A stretch of 43,480 nucleotides of DNA from JBMDXB01 sp048594975 (lineage in GTDB: Bacteria > Acidobacteriota > Vicinamibacteria > Vicinamibacterales > 2-12-FULL-66-21). Every line of letters begins with the position of its first letter. Within the stretch, counting starts at the first letter, position 1. The translations under genes and the position numbers were made by a program. Below are positions 1-8,031 of this stretch, piece after piece. The stretch lies in NCBI GenBank assembly GCA_048594975.1, contig JBMDXQ010000037.1, forward strand, positions 1-43,480, given 5' to 3'. The notes under the pieces were generated by a model that was given only the letters and a program-made list of their open reading frames with translations, ran no database searches and was not told the origin of the DNA.

Positions 1-49
1 CAACCCGCAGATTAAGAGTCTGCTGCTCTGCCAATTGAGCTAGCGGCCC
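1..49 (-). tRNA. tRNA-Lys (anticodon CTT), 3' part cut by the window edge
   Basis: Read on the minus strand, the sequence begins with a 7-base acceptor arm (GGGCCGC), then TA, a D stem GCTC...GAGC with an AATTGGCA loop, and an anticodon stem GCAGA/TCTGC. The stem encloses the loop CTCTTAA, whose middle bases are CTT, so the tRNA decodes lysine AAG codons. The T arm and 3' acceptor strand lie beyond the window start, so the gene is incomplete here. Confidence 0.93.
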
Positions 50-104
50 ACGTCGGTGAGAGTGTGCTCCACGCCGCGGCATCCCGCGTACTGAGGAACA
101 CGAA

Positions 105-110
105 ATTATA
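105..110 (-). promoter_or_regulatory. -10 element for the tRNA-Lys gene
   Basis: A perfect TATAAT occurs on the minus strand, about 55 bases before the tRNA 5' end. That leaves room for a short 5' leader removed by RNase P. I see no convincing -35 hexamer at the usual spacing, so only the -10 is called. Confidence 0.5.
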
Positions 111-177
111 GCAGACACGTTGCGCCGTCTTCCACCACGGCCGTACGCGCGGGCGACGCTCGCGAGACAATAGAGCG

Positions 178-774
178 GTGACCACCCGACCGACCGACCC
201 GCAGCCGCCGCCGCCCGAGCCGCCGTCGCACCCGCCGCAGCCGGCACCGAACCCGGCGCCCTCGCCCGCGCCGACGCCGCACCCGAACCCCGGCTCGAGC
301 CCGAGCACCTCCGCCCGCGCGGCCTCCGGCCCGGGTCGCCGCGGCACCCTGATCTGGCTCGGCGCCGGCGCGCTTCTCGTCTGGATGCAGTGGCCGCTGC
401 TCAAGGGCACGCGCTACCGCGCGACCGGCGCCGCCGCCCCCGCCGCGATCGAGTGGCGCACCGACCTCGACGCCGCGCTCGCCGAGGCGCGCACGACCGG
501 CCGCCTCGTCATCGCCGACTTCAGCGCCGACTGGTGCCCGCCCTGCGTCGTCATGAAGCACGAGGTGTGGCCCGACGATGAGGTCAACGCGCTCGTCGCA
601 CGCTCGTACGTCCCGCTACTCGTCGATCCCGATCGCGAGGCGGAGACCGCGGCGCGTTACGCGATCGACGCCATCCCCGCAGTCCTGATCCTGGACGGGT
701 CCGGCGCGGTCGTGGCGCGCGCCGGGTACCTGCCCGCCGCCGGTATGCGGCGCTTCCTGGCGGAAAGGCGATGA
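178..774 (+). CDS. membrane-anchored thioredoxin-like protein
   Basis: This 198-residue protein has three parts. Residues 1-50 are a Pro/Ser/Ala-rich, probably disordered tail. Residues 57-76 are one hydrophobic segment that should anchor it in the inner membrane. The rest is a thioredoxin fold with the redox motif CPPC at 120-123, preceded by the usual Phe-Ser-Ala-Asp-Trp stretch, and a conserved Ile-Pro (the cis-proline position) further on. It resembles the C-terminal DsbD-like thioredoxin family, so it probably reduces or oxidises thiols at the membrane; the domain side is not certain. The GTG start gives the long Pro-rich tail, and a start nearer the membrane segment is possible. A GACAAT hexamer sits 6 bases before the GTG, so the mRNA may be leaderless. 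It is divergent from the tRNA gene. Confidence 0.85.
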   Translation: MTTRPTDPQPPPPEPPSHPPQPAPNPAPSPAPTPHPNPGSSPSTSARAASGPGRRGTLIWLGAGALLVWMQWPLLKGTRYRATGAAAPAAIEWRTDLDAALAEARTTGRLVIADFSADWCPPCVVMKHEVWPDDEVNALVARSYVPLLVDPDREAETAARYAIDAIPAVLILDGSGAVVARAGYLPAAGMRRFLAERR

Positions 775-861
775 CATCAACTCCCAACGACCTGCCGCCA
801 ACTCCCAGACTGCTCAACACTTGCTGATTGCCTGTTCAGTCAGAATCGGGGAGCCCCCGCC

Positions 862-953
862 GAGCGAAGCGAGGCGGCACGCGCAAAGCGCGCCCGCGAG
901 CGAAGCAAGCGTAAAGCGCGTGGGGGTGGGGCCCCACGCGCACTGAGCGAAGC
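862..953. repeat. three copies of GAGCGAAGC around a hairpin
   Basis: The nonamer GAGCGAAGC occurs at 862-870, 898-906 and 945-953 inside the 775-1063 intergenic gap. A short AAAGCGCG word also recurs between the copies. The gap contains no coding signal I can support. The arrangement looks like a dispersed intergenic repeat of the REP/BIME kind, but I cannot search the rest of the genome. Confidence 0.45.
916..941. other. perfect 10-bp hairpin in the 775-1063 gap
   Basis: GCGCGTGGGG at 916-925 pairs perfectly with CCCCACGCGC at 932-941 around a 6-base loop. There is no T tract on either strand, so it is not a typical intrinsic terminator. It could still stop transcription from the thioredoxin gene in a T-independent way, or be the core of the repeat element it lies in. 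Confidence 0.5.
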
Positions 954-1063
954 AGACCGGATGCGCGGGTAACATCCGCGTCGCGTGTAATCGGCTGGGC
1001 CGACGTGAACTGCCAGATCCTCGAGGTGGAGCACCGATACAATTCCCGCCCAAGGGGGTCCCC

Positions 1064-2512
1064 ATGCGGCCTGCACGTCTGATTGCGCTCACGATCGTCG
1101 TCGCAGTGACGCTGGCAGCGCACGGTCGCGCACAGCGTGCACCGCGGAGGGCCGGCCAACCTCCTCGCCCGCCGAACGTCGTCATCATCTACGCCGACGA
1201 CCTCGGCTACGCGGACGTCGGACCGTTCAGCCAGTCGAGGGGCCGGCAGCGACCCCGCACACCCAACCTCGATCGTATGGCCGGCGAAGGCATGCGGCTG
1301 ACCAACTTCTACGTGGCGCAGGCAGTCTGCTCTGCCTCGCGCGCGGCGCTGCTGACCGGCAGCTACCCCAACCGGGTCGGCATCACGGGCGCGCTGAACC
1401 CGAACGCCGCGCACGGCATCAACCGCGACGAGATGACGATCGCGGAGGTGCTGAAGCCGCGCGGCTACGCGACCGCGATCTTCGGCAAGTGGCACCTCGG
1501 TCATCGGCCGCCGTTCCTGCCGACCAACCACGGCTTCGACGAGTACCTCGGCCTCCCCTACTCCAACGACATGTGGCCGCACCACCCGACGACGAAAGGC
1601 TTCCCGGAGCTGCCGCTCATCGAAGGCGCCCAGGTCCTCCGTCTCAACCCCGATCAGTCCCAGCTGACGCGGATGTACACGGAGCGGGCGATGCGCTTCA
1701 TCGAACGAAACCGCGAGCGCCCCTTTTTCGCCTACGTCGCGCACTCGATGCCGCACGTGCCGCTCTTCGTGTCCGACGCGTTCAACGGCAAGAGCGGGCA
1801 GGGCCTCTACGGAGACGTCATCGCCGAGCTCGACTGGTCGGTCGGCCGCATCCTCGACGCGCTCGCGCGCGCGGGCCTTGACGGCAACACGCTGGTGATC
1901 TTCACCTCCGACAACGGTCCGTGGCTCTCGTACGGCAACCACGCCGGGTCGGCCGCACCACTGCGTGAAGGCAAGGGAACGGCATTCGACGGCGGCGTGC
2001 GCGTGCCGTTCGTCGCGCGATGGCCGGGCCGGATCCCGAAGGGCGCGACGCAGCACGCACCCGCGATGACGATCGACCTGCTGCCCACGCTGGCGGCGCT
2101 CGCCGGCGCCGCGCTTCCCGCTGACCGCATCATCGACGGGCGCGACCTCTGGCCGTTGATCGCCAACCGGAAGGACGCCGCGCCGCCGCACGAGGTGCTC
2201 TACTTCTACTGGGGACACGAACTGCACGCGATCAGGAGCGGCCGGTGGAAGCTGCACCTGCCACATCCCTACCAGTCGGTCGAGACGCCAGGCAGGGAGG
2301 GCAGACCAGGAAAGATGGTGCGCAGGGAGATCGGGCTGTCGTTGTTCGATCTCGATCAGGATCCCGGCGAGACAGTGAACCTGGTCGACCGTCACCCCGA
2401 AGTCGTCGAAGAGCTGATGGAGCACGTCGAGCGCGCGCGCGAGGACCTCGGGGACTCCCTGGTGAAGCGCACGGGAAAGAACGTGCGCCCGGCAGGCACG
2501 TGGCGCAACTGA
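1064..2512 (+). CDS. secreted sulfatase (arylsulfatase family)
   Basis: This 482-residue enzyme of the formylglycine sulfatase family hydrolyses sulfate esters. An N-terminal signal peptide (about residues 1-23, ending ARA-like before Gln) sends it out of the cytoplasm. The metal-binding pair Asp45-Asp46 is in IYADDLGYADVG. The formylglycine site is Cys89-Ser-Ala-Ser-Arg93 followed by AALLTG, matching the CxAxR maturation motif. GKWHLG and the later TSDNG motif supply further active-site residues. The substrate cannot be told from sequence; with the GH2 enzyme nearby, a sulfated glycan is plausible. AAGGGGG lies just before the ATG, and TACAAT at 1038-1043 may be its -10. It would need a formylglycine-generating enzyme encoded elsewhere. 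Confidence 0.93.
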   Translation: MRPARLIALTIVVAVTLAAHGRAQRAPRRAGQPPRPPNVVIIYADDLGYADVGPFSQSRGRQRPRTPNLDRMAGEGMRLTNFYVAQAVCSASRAALLTGSYPNRVGITGALNPNAAHGINRDEMTIAEVLKPRGYATAIFGKWHLGHRPPFLPTNHGFDEYLGLPYSNDMWPHHPTTKGFPELPLIEGAQVLRLNPDQSQLTRMYTERAMRFIERNRERPFFAYVAHSMPHVPLFVSDAFNGKSGQGLYGDVIAELDWSVGRILDALARAGLDGNTLVIFTSDNGPWLSYGNHAGSAAPLREGKGTAFDGGVRVPFVARWPGRIPKGATQHAPAMTIDLLPTLAALAGAALPADRIIDGRDLWPLIANRKDAAPPHEVLYFYWGHELHAIRSGRWKLHLPHPYQSVETPGREGRPGKMVRREIGLSLFDLDQDPGETVNLVDRHPEVVEELMEHVERAREDLGDSLVKRTGKNVRPAGTWRN

Positions 2513-2615
2513 ACGTCCCGCGTGCGGCAACGCGCGTCCTGAGCGTGACGCCGCAATCGTCTCCGATCCGCCGTCGCCGCCGGAGTGGGTGACGCGAGGA
2601 CGTCCCGAGGCGAGG

Positions 2616-4073
2616 TCAGAACGACCCGTCCGCAGTCTTGCGCTGGACGTTCTCGTACACCGTCTTCCCCGTCGAGTCCACCAGGGCCACCGTCAATCGC
2701 GTCGCGTCGGCGTCGAGTACGGCGAAGCCGAGCGTGCTCGCCGCGAACACCGTGCGCTCGTGCTTCCGAATCGGGTAGAGGCCCGCGCCGCCGCCGCCGG
2801 CGATGTAGAAATGCACGCCGCCGTCCTCGCTCAGCGCTTGCAGGTTGTGATCGTGGCCGCAGAGGTAGGCGTCGGCGCGGCTGCGGAGGACGGGGAGCAG
2901 CGTATCGACCAGGGCGGGACTGTCCTCGTAGCCGCCCGCGGAGTAGACGGGATGGTGCCCGTAGACCACCTTCCATTGCGCCGTGCTGCGCGACAGCTCG
3001 TCCTCGAGCCATGCCAGCTGCTTCACCGACTGCGCGATGCTCTGGGTGTCGAGGGCGAAGAACTGCACCGGGCCGGCCGTGAAGGTGTAGTACAGCGCCG
3101 GCATGCGCCAGCTGCCGCTCGCGGGACGGTAGAGGATCTCGGCCGACGGGCTGTCCGGATGCACCCAGTCGTGGTTGCCGAGCGTCGCGTAGAACGTGAT
3201 CCCCAGCGCCCCGTAGTGGTCCTCCCACCAGGTCTGCCAGCGAGGATCCGCCGGGCTCGCCATGCCCGACGTGTAGAAGTTGTCGCCGACGGTGATCGCG
3301 AGGTCGAATTTCCGTTCGCCGTGCTGCGCCGCAATCGCCTGCGCCACGATCTTCTGCGAAGGCGTGCCGGTGCCGAAATCGCCGAGCGCGAGCACGCGGA
3401 CGCTCCGCTCCGGCGGCAGCACCGAAAAAGCCGGCGGCGGCTGTCGCAGGAACGCCGGCAGCATCGTGCCGCGCTCCAGGCTGATCCAGCGTTCCTGCTC
3501 TTCGGCGAGTCGCGACACGGCCGCCGTGTCTCCCGCGGCCCTCGCAGCCGCGAGCCGGCTCGCGAGCAGCGCGGCCAGCGGCCGCATCTTCCATCGGCGC
3601 GTCACGTCGAGCGCCACGAGCGAGACCACGGGATCCGGATCGGAGGCGATCACGCGCTCGAGGATCGGCCCGGTGTCCGGCCTCGCGTTCCAACGGGCGT
3701 CGTTGGCGATCGCGGCGGCGAGTGCGCTTCGCACGCGCGGCGACGGGTCGGCGGTCAGCTGCTCCCTCACGAACCCGTCTGCGTCGGGCACGCGCACGAG
3801 CCTGCGCCCGAGGGTCTGGCGCAGCGCCTCGTCGGTGAGCTGCAGGAGCTGCGAGTACTGCGAGTCGGGGATCGTGAGTAGCCTGGCCACCGGCTCGTGC
3901 CACGACAGGGGCAGCTTCGCCGCGAGTGCAGCCGGCAATGTGGTTACGGGCTCCTGCGCGGCCGGCGGCTGAACGCCGGAGGACGGCGCGGCAGGCGGTT
4001 GCTGGTGCGCGACGGCGACCGCCGACAGCACCAGCGCGGCGACCCAGGCGCGGAACAGGCTCTCCAGCGTCAC
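2616..4073 (-). CDS. exported purple acid phosphatase-like metallophosphoesterase
   Basis: The protein has 485 residues. It starts with a signal peptide (cleavage near residue 22), then an alpha-helical region of about 150 residues that looks like HEAT-type repeats, then a metallophosphatase domain. The dinuclear-metal motifs appear in order: LGDFG, GDNFYTSG, GNHDW, GHHPVYS and CGHDH. The Tyr in GDNFY and the order of blocks resemble the tartrate-resistant (ACP5-like) purple acid phosphatases, so phosphate-ester hydrolysis outside the cytoplasm is the likely role. It is downstream of the aminotransferase on the same strand after a 140-base gap, and converges with the sulfatase. The helical N-terminal region is an unusual addition to this enzyme type; its partner is unknown. 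Confidence 0.88.
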   Translation of the reverse strand: MTLESLFRAWVAALVLSAVAVAHQQPPAAPSSGVQPPAAQEPVTTLPAALAAKLPLSWHEPVARLLTIPDSQYSQLLQLTDEALRQTLGRRLVRVPDADGFVREQLTADPSPRVRSALAAAIANDARWNARPDTGPILERVIASDPDPVVSLVALDVTRRWKMRPLAALLASRLAAARAAGDTAAVSRLAEEQERWISLERGTMLPAFLRQPPPAFSVLPPERSVRVLALGDFGTGTPSQKIVAQAIAAQHGERKFDLAITVGDNFYTSGMASPADPRWQTWWEDHYGALGITFYATLGNHDWVHPDSPSAEILYRPASGSWRMPALYYTFTAGPVQFFALDTQSIAQSVKQLAWLEDELSRSTAQWKVVYGHHPVYSAGGYEDSPALVDTLLPVLRSRADAYLCGHDHNLQALSEDGGVHFYIAGGGGAGLYPIRKHERTVFAASTLGFAVLDADATRLTVALVDSTGKTVYENVQRKTADGSF

Positions 4074-4213
4074 GGCATCCTCCGCGAATCGCCGGATTCT
4101 ACTTGAATCCAGACAGTTGGCTGCGCGCCTTCGCGCCTTGGTGTTCTCGTGCCGGCGTCAGCGTCGCGTCGGTACGGCCACCACTGCCGGTGCGGAGCCG
4201 CGCGCCCTCGGCC

Positions 4214-5443
4214 TCACACCGTCGCCGGCACCATCCGATGCAGGACGCCTGCGAGTCGCCTGATCCCCTCTCGGATCCGCTCCGGCTCGGCGTTCGAGAA
4301 GTTCAGGCGCGCAGTGTTGTGGCCGGAGCCGTCGGCGAAGAACGCCCGGCCGCCGACAAACGCGACCTTCTCCTTGACCGCCTCGCGCAGGATGTCGTTC
4401 GAGTCGAGGTTCTCCGGGAACCGCAGCCAGAGGAACAGCCCGCCGCTCGGACGCGTCCAGGTCACGGTCGGCGGGAAACACTCCGCGAGGGCCGCCAGCA
4501 TGGCGTCGCGGCGCTCGCGGTAGGCGCGCCTGATGGTGCGCACGTGCTCGTCGATGAACCCGCCGCGCGCCATCTCGTAGCCGACCATCTGCGTGAACGT
4601 GCTGGTGTGAAGGTCCGTGGCCTGCTTGGCGAGCACCAGCCGCTCGATCACGTCCTCCGACGCGACGATCCATCCGAGCCGCAGCCCCGGCGCGAGCGTC
4701 TTCGAGAACGTGCTCATGTAGATGACGTTCCCGGTGTAGGGACGGCCGCCGTTCGCCTGGAACGCCGAATCGACCGCGACGATCGGCGTAATGTGCTCCC
4801 CCTCGAAGCGCAGCTGCCCGTACGGGTCGTCCTCGAGGATCGGCACGCCGTAGTGATCGGCGAGCGCCACGATCTTCTGCCGCCGCTCGAGCGACAGCGT
4901 CACGCCGGTGGGATTCTGGAAGTTCGGCAGCGCGTAGAGGAACTTCGGCCCGGCGCGCAGCGCCTTCTCCAGCGAGTCGGCGCATATCCCCTGGTCGTCC
5001 ATCGGCACCGGGACGTATTCGGCCTGGCACAGGTTCCACGCCTGCAACGCGCCGAGATACGTCGGCCGCTCGACGACGATGTGGTCGCCGGGGTTGATGA
5101 AGACCTTGCCGATGAGATCGAGGGCCTGCTGCGAGCTGGCGGTGATGAGGATGTTGTCCGGACCCACGGTCGGGCCGAACCGGCGGGTATGGCGGGCGAT
5201 CATCTCGCGCAACGGCCGGTAGCCCTCGGTCGTGCTGTACTGGAGCGCCTGCGGGCCGTGCTCGCGGAGCACCTTCACGCAGGCAGCCTCGCAGCGGGCG
5301 ACGGGAAACAGTTCCGGCGCCGGCAGCCCGCCGGCAAACGAGATCACGCCCGGCTGCTCGGTCAACTTGAGCAGCTCGCGGACCTCGGAACGCCGCACGC
5401 CGCGCAGGCGCTGCGCGTATCGTTCCGACCACAACGTGTACAT
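4214..5443 (-). CDS. PLP-dependent aminotransferase, LysN/2-aminoadipate type
   Basis: This 409-residue fold-type I aminotransferase has the MocR/LysN-like core without a DNA-binding domain. Visible features are FAGGLP near residue 36, NFQNPTG at about 174-180, the PLP-binding Asp in EDDPYG near 205, and the catalytic Lys248 in STFSKTLAPG. Family members transfer amino groups from 2-aminoadipate, aromatic or branched-chain amino acids to 2-oxoacids; the exact substrate cannot be assigned from sequence. AGGGAG lies upstream of the ATG on the minus strand. No lysine-pathway gene is nearby, so a general or aromatic/branched-chain role is as likely as lysine biosynthesis. Confidence 0.92.
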   Translation of the reverse strand: MYTLWSERYAQRLRGVRRSEVRELLKLTEQPGVISFAGGLPAPELFPVARCEAACVKVLREHGPQALQYSTTEGYRPLREMIARHTRRFGPTVGPDNILITASSQQALDLIGKVFINPGDHIVVERPTYLGALQAWNLCQAEYVPVPMDDQGICADSLEKALRAGPKFLYALPNFQNPTGVTLSLERRQKIVALADHYGVPILEDDPYGQLRFEGEHITPIVAVDSAFQANGGRPYTGNVIYMSTFSKTLAPGLRLGWIVASEDVIERLVLAKQATDLHTSTFTQMVGYEMARGGFIDEHVRTIRRAYRERRDAMLAALAECFPPTVTWTRPSGGLFLWLRFPENLDSNDILREAVKEKVAFVGGRAFFADGSGHNTARLNFSNAEPERIREGIRRLAGVLHRMVPATV

Positions 5444-5598
5444 GGTGCGACTCCCTGACGGAATCCCGGCAACGATTCCGCAGCTGAGGGCCCTCGGATG
5501 AGATTACAGCAATACGTGAGCCATGCGAGATCGGGCGATCGGGCTTGAGCGTTGAATCACGCGCGCTGTCGAATGCCGCCGACGACGTGGTCCTGGCC

Positions 5599-5626
5599 GC
5601 AATCGCTCAATGGGCAATCGCTCAAT
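5599..5626 (+). repeat. 13-bp direct repeat upstream of the GH2 gene
   Basis: GCAATCGCTCAAT occurs at 5599-5611 and again at 5614-5626, a period of 15 bases, some 36 bases before the GH2 start. Two GATCGGGC copies lie nearby around 5529-5544. This could be a tandem operator for the GH2 gene or only a short repetitive word. Confidence 0.35.
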
Positions 5627-5647
5627 CGCCCGCTTGTCCAATTCCCA

Positions 5648-5653
5648 TATAAT
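5648..5653 (+). promoter_or_regulatory. -10 element for the GH2 gene, probably leaderless
   Basis: A perfect TATAAT ends 8 bases before the ATG at 5662. Transcription would start at or within a base or two of the start codon, leaving no room for a ribosome binding site. I see no good -35 at standard spacing. Confidence 0.5.
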
Positions 5654-5661
5654 CCGCCGCC

Positions 5662-7470
5662 ATGAAGCGCACCCTTCTTGCCGCCGTTGCGGTCGTCGCG
5701 GCCGGCGTCGCTGGTATCGGCCAGCAGGCGCCGCCACGGGCCGAATACCCGCAGCCGCAGTTCGAGCGCGCCGACTGGCTGACGCTGAACGGGCCGTGGC
5801 AGTTCGAGTTCGATGACAAGAATGTCGGCCTCGACGAGAACTGGGCGGCGGGCAAGCAGGCCTTCAGCCGCACGATCACGGTTCCGTTTGCGTTCGAGGC
5901 CCGCCTGAGCGGCATCGGCGACACGTCCTTCCACCCCTGGGTGTGGTACCGGCGGACGTTCACGGTGCCGGCCGGCTGGAAGGGCCGTCGGGTCTTGCTG
6001 CGGTTCGGCGCGGTGGACTACCACGCGACCGTGTGGGTCAATGGCCTGCGCGCCGGCGAGCACGAGGGCGGCCACACGCCCTTCGCCTTCGACGTCACTC
6101 CGCTGCTGACCGGCGGCACCAACACCGTGACGGTCCGCGCGTTCGATCCTCCGACCGACCGCTACATCCCGCGCGGCAAGCAGTACTGGGAGCCGCAGTC
6201 GCGCAGCATCTTCTACACACGCACCAGCGGCATCTGGCAGCCGGTGTGGCTCGAGGCCACGGGCGACAGCTACCTCGAACGGGTGCGCATCACGCCGTCG
6301 CTCGACGGCACGGTGCGCGTCGAGGGACGCATTTTCAGGCCGCAGCCCGATCTCGAGCTGGTGGCGCGGATCCGCCATCGCGACGCGGACGTGGCGACGG
6401 CAAGCGGCAGGGCCGAAGGCCCGCGCGTCACGATTGCCGCCGCCGTCACGAACCCACGCTGGTGGTCGGTCGGGTCGCCGAACCTGTACGACGTCACGTT
6501 CGAGCTGCGGCGCGGCGGCACGACGCTCGATCGCGTGGCGTCGTACTTCGGGTTCCGCGAAGTGGGCGTCGAAGGCAGCCGCATGACGCTCAACCGCAAC
6601 CCGATCTACCCCAAGTTCGTGCTCGACCAGGGCTACTGGCCCGACGGCATTCTCACGCCGCCCAGCGACGAGGCGATCCAGTACGACATCAAGGTGGCCA
6701 AGGAGATGGGCTTCAACGGGGCGCGCAAGCACCAGAAGCTCGAGGATCCCCGCTTCCTCTACTGGGCCGACCGGATGGGATACCTGGTGTCGAGCGAGAT
6801 GGCCAACGCCTACCTGTACGACGACCAGTACGTCGGCCGCTTCACGCGCGAGTGGATGGAAGCGGTCGAGCGCGACTACAACCACCCCTCGATCGTCATA
6901 TGGGTGCCGATCAACGAGAGCTGGGGGACGCCGAACCCGCGCGACCCGCGGCAGGCGAACCACCTGAAGGGCCTCTACACGCTCACCCGATCGCTCGACG
7001 CGACGCGGCTGGTGATCGACAACGACGGGTGGGAGCACACCGACATGACGGACCTGTTCGCGATCCACGACTACGCGCGGTCGGGGGATCTCATCTACGA
7101 GAAGTACAAGGACCTCGGCAAGGCGGGCACCCGCATCCCCGACAACGCCCGCGCCGCGCTCCTTCCCGGCTACGAGTACAACGGCACACCGATCTACCTC
7201 TCCGAGTTCGGCGGCATCGCGTTCATTCCGCCCGGGCACCAGGTGCCGAAGGAGGCGTGGGGCTATTCCGGCGTCGAGAAGGAGCCGCTTGCGGCGCTCA
7301 ATCGCCTGCGCGGGCTCTACGAGGCGATCGCCCGGATTCCGGCATTCGCCGGGCTGTGCTACACGCAGCTGACCGACGTGGAGCAAGAGGTCAACGGTCT
7401 GCTCACCTACGACCGCAAGCTGAAGTTCGACGCGAACGCGATCAAGGCGATCAACGCTCTCGTTCGCTGA
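5662..7470 (+). CDS. exported glycoside hydrolase family 2 enzyme
   Basis: This 602-residue protein has a signal peptide at residues 1-20. A GH2 sugar-binding jelly-roll follows (about 35-200), then an immunoglobulin-like domain (205-300) and a TIM barrel (300-600). Catalytic residues are visible: the acid/base Glu419 in PINESWG and the probable nucleophile Glu515 in YLSEFGG. The family includes beta-galactosidases, beta-glucuronidases and beta-mannosidases. The protein is much shorter than LacZ and resembles the compact exported forms used on plant or microbial glycans; I cannot name the sugar. It lacks a Shine-Dalgarno sequence and has TATAAT just upstream. It is divergent from the aminotransferase. 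Confidence 0.93.
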   Translation: MKRTLLAAVAVVAAGVAGIGQQAPPRAEYPQPQFERADWLTLNGPWQFEFDDKNVGLDENWAAGKQAFSRTITVPFAFEARLSGIGDTSFHPWVWYRRTFTVPAGWKGRRVLLRFGAVDYHATVWVNGLRAGEHEGGHTPFAFDVTPLLTGGTNTVTVRAFDPPTDRYIPRGKQYWEPQSRSIFYTRTSGIWQPVWLEATGDSYLERVRITPSLDGTVRVEGRIFRPQPDLELVARIRHRDADVATASGRAEGPRVTIAAAVTNPRWWSVGSPNLYDVTFELRRGGTTLDRVASYFGFREVGVEGSRMTLNRNPIYPKFVLDQGYWPDGILTPPSDEAIQYDIKVAKEMGFNGARKHQKLEDPRFLYWADRMGYLVSSEMANAYLYDDQYVGRFTREWMEAVERDYNHPSIVIWVPINESWGTPNPRDPRQANHLKGLYTLTRSLDATRLVIDNDGWEHTDMTDLFAIHDYARSGDLIYEKYKDLGKAGTRIPDNARAALLPGYEYNGTPIYLSEFGGIAFIPPGHQVPKEAWGYSGVEKEPLAALNRLRGLYEAIARIPAFAGLCYTQLTDVEQEVNGLLTYDRKLKFDANAIKAINALVR

Positions 7471-7563
7471 GCGCAGCGCGTCGCGCCAGCCCGTCCTTTC
7501 GTCGCGGCCGCTGTACCCCCGGGCCTGAATCTTGCGTCCCCTGGCCGGATCGGAGGAGGAATC

Positions 7564-8025
7564 ATGCCCGAAAAGAAAACGCTCGAACGCGCGCGGCGAG
7601 CAAAGCGCGAGGGCAAGGCACCCTCGACGCAGGCCGGCGAGTTCGTCCGCGAAGAGATGCACCACGTCCGTGAAGGCAAGCACGGCGCGCGGTCGACGAA
7701 GCAGGCGATCGCGATCGCCCTCTCGAAGGCGAGGCGATCCGGGGTCAAGCTGGGGCATCCGCCGGCGCGGGCGAAGGCGTCGACCAAGCGGAGCGCCGCG
7801 TCGGCGAGCCGCGCGGGCAGACGTCGATCGCGGCCCTCACCGCGGCGTTCGCGCGCGGTCCGCCGTGCCCTGAAGCGCGAGGGGCGCGGCGCCGCCTCGC
7901 GCCGGGCGCTGTCGCGGCAGGCGCGAAGCGCAGCTCGGCGCAGATCGGCGTCATCCCGCAGGGCCGCCGCGCGCCGCGCCGCCCGCACCCGTCAGCGCCG
8001 GCGCCGGACGCGTGCCGGCGCGTGA
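7564..8025 (+). CDS. DUF6496-type small basic protein with histone H1-like tail
   Basis: This 153-residue protein has two parts. Residues 1-62 match the pattern of the DUF6496 family (KR-rich start, then EFVREEMHHVREGKHG and a TKQAIAIALSKAR helix). The remaining 90 residues are almost only Arg, Ala and Ser, like the tails of bacterial histone H1-like DNA-binding proteins. It probably coats or bends DNA, but this is inferred from composition. GGAGGAGG lies directly before the ATG, so translation should be strong. It converges with nadE, leaving only 6 bases between the stop codons. Confidence 0.78.
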   Translation: MPEKKTLERARRAKREGKAPSTQAGEFVREEMHHVREGKHGARSTKQAIAIALSKARRSGVKLGHPPARAKASTKRSAASASRAGRRRSRPSPRRSRAVRRALKREGRGAASRRALSRQARSAARRRSASSRRAAARRAARTRQRRRRTRAGA

Positions 8026-8031
8026 CGCCCG

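Noticed and set aside
836..2530. 564-codon ORF on the minus strand under the sulfatase
   Set aside because: It is antisense to a gene with clear sulfatase motifs; long open antisense frames are expected at this GC content and it has Arg-rich, non-family composition.
5557..7758. 733-codon minus-strand ORF under the GH2 gene
   Set aside because: It is antisense to the GH2 catalytic domain, shows no domain, and reads Arg/Val/Asp-rich as antisense frames do.
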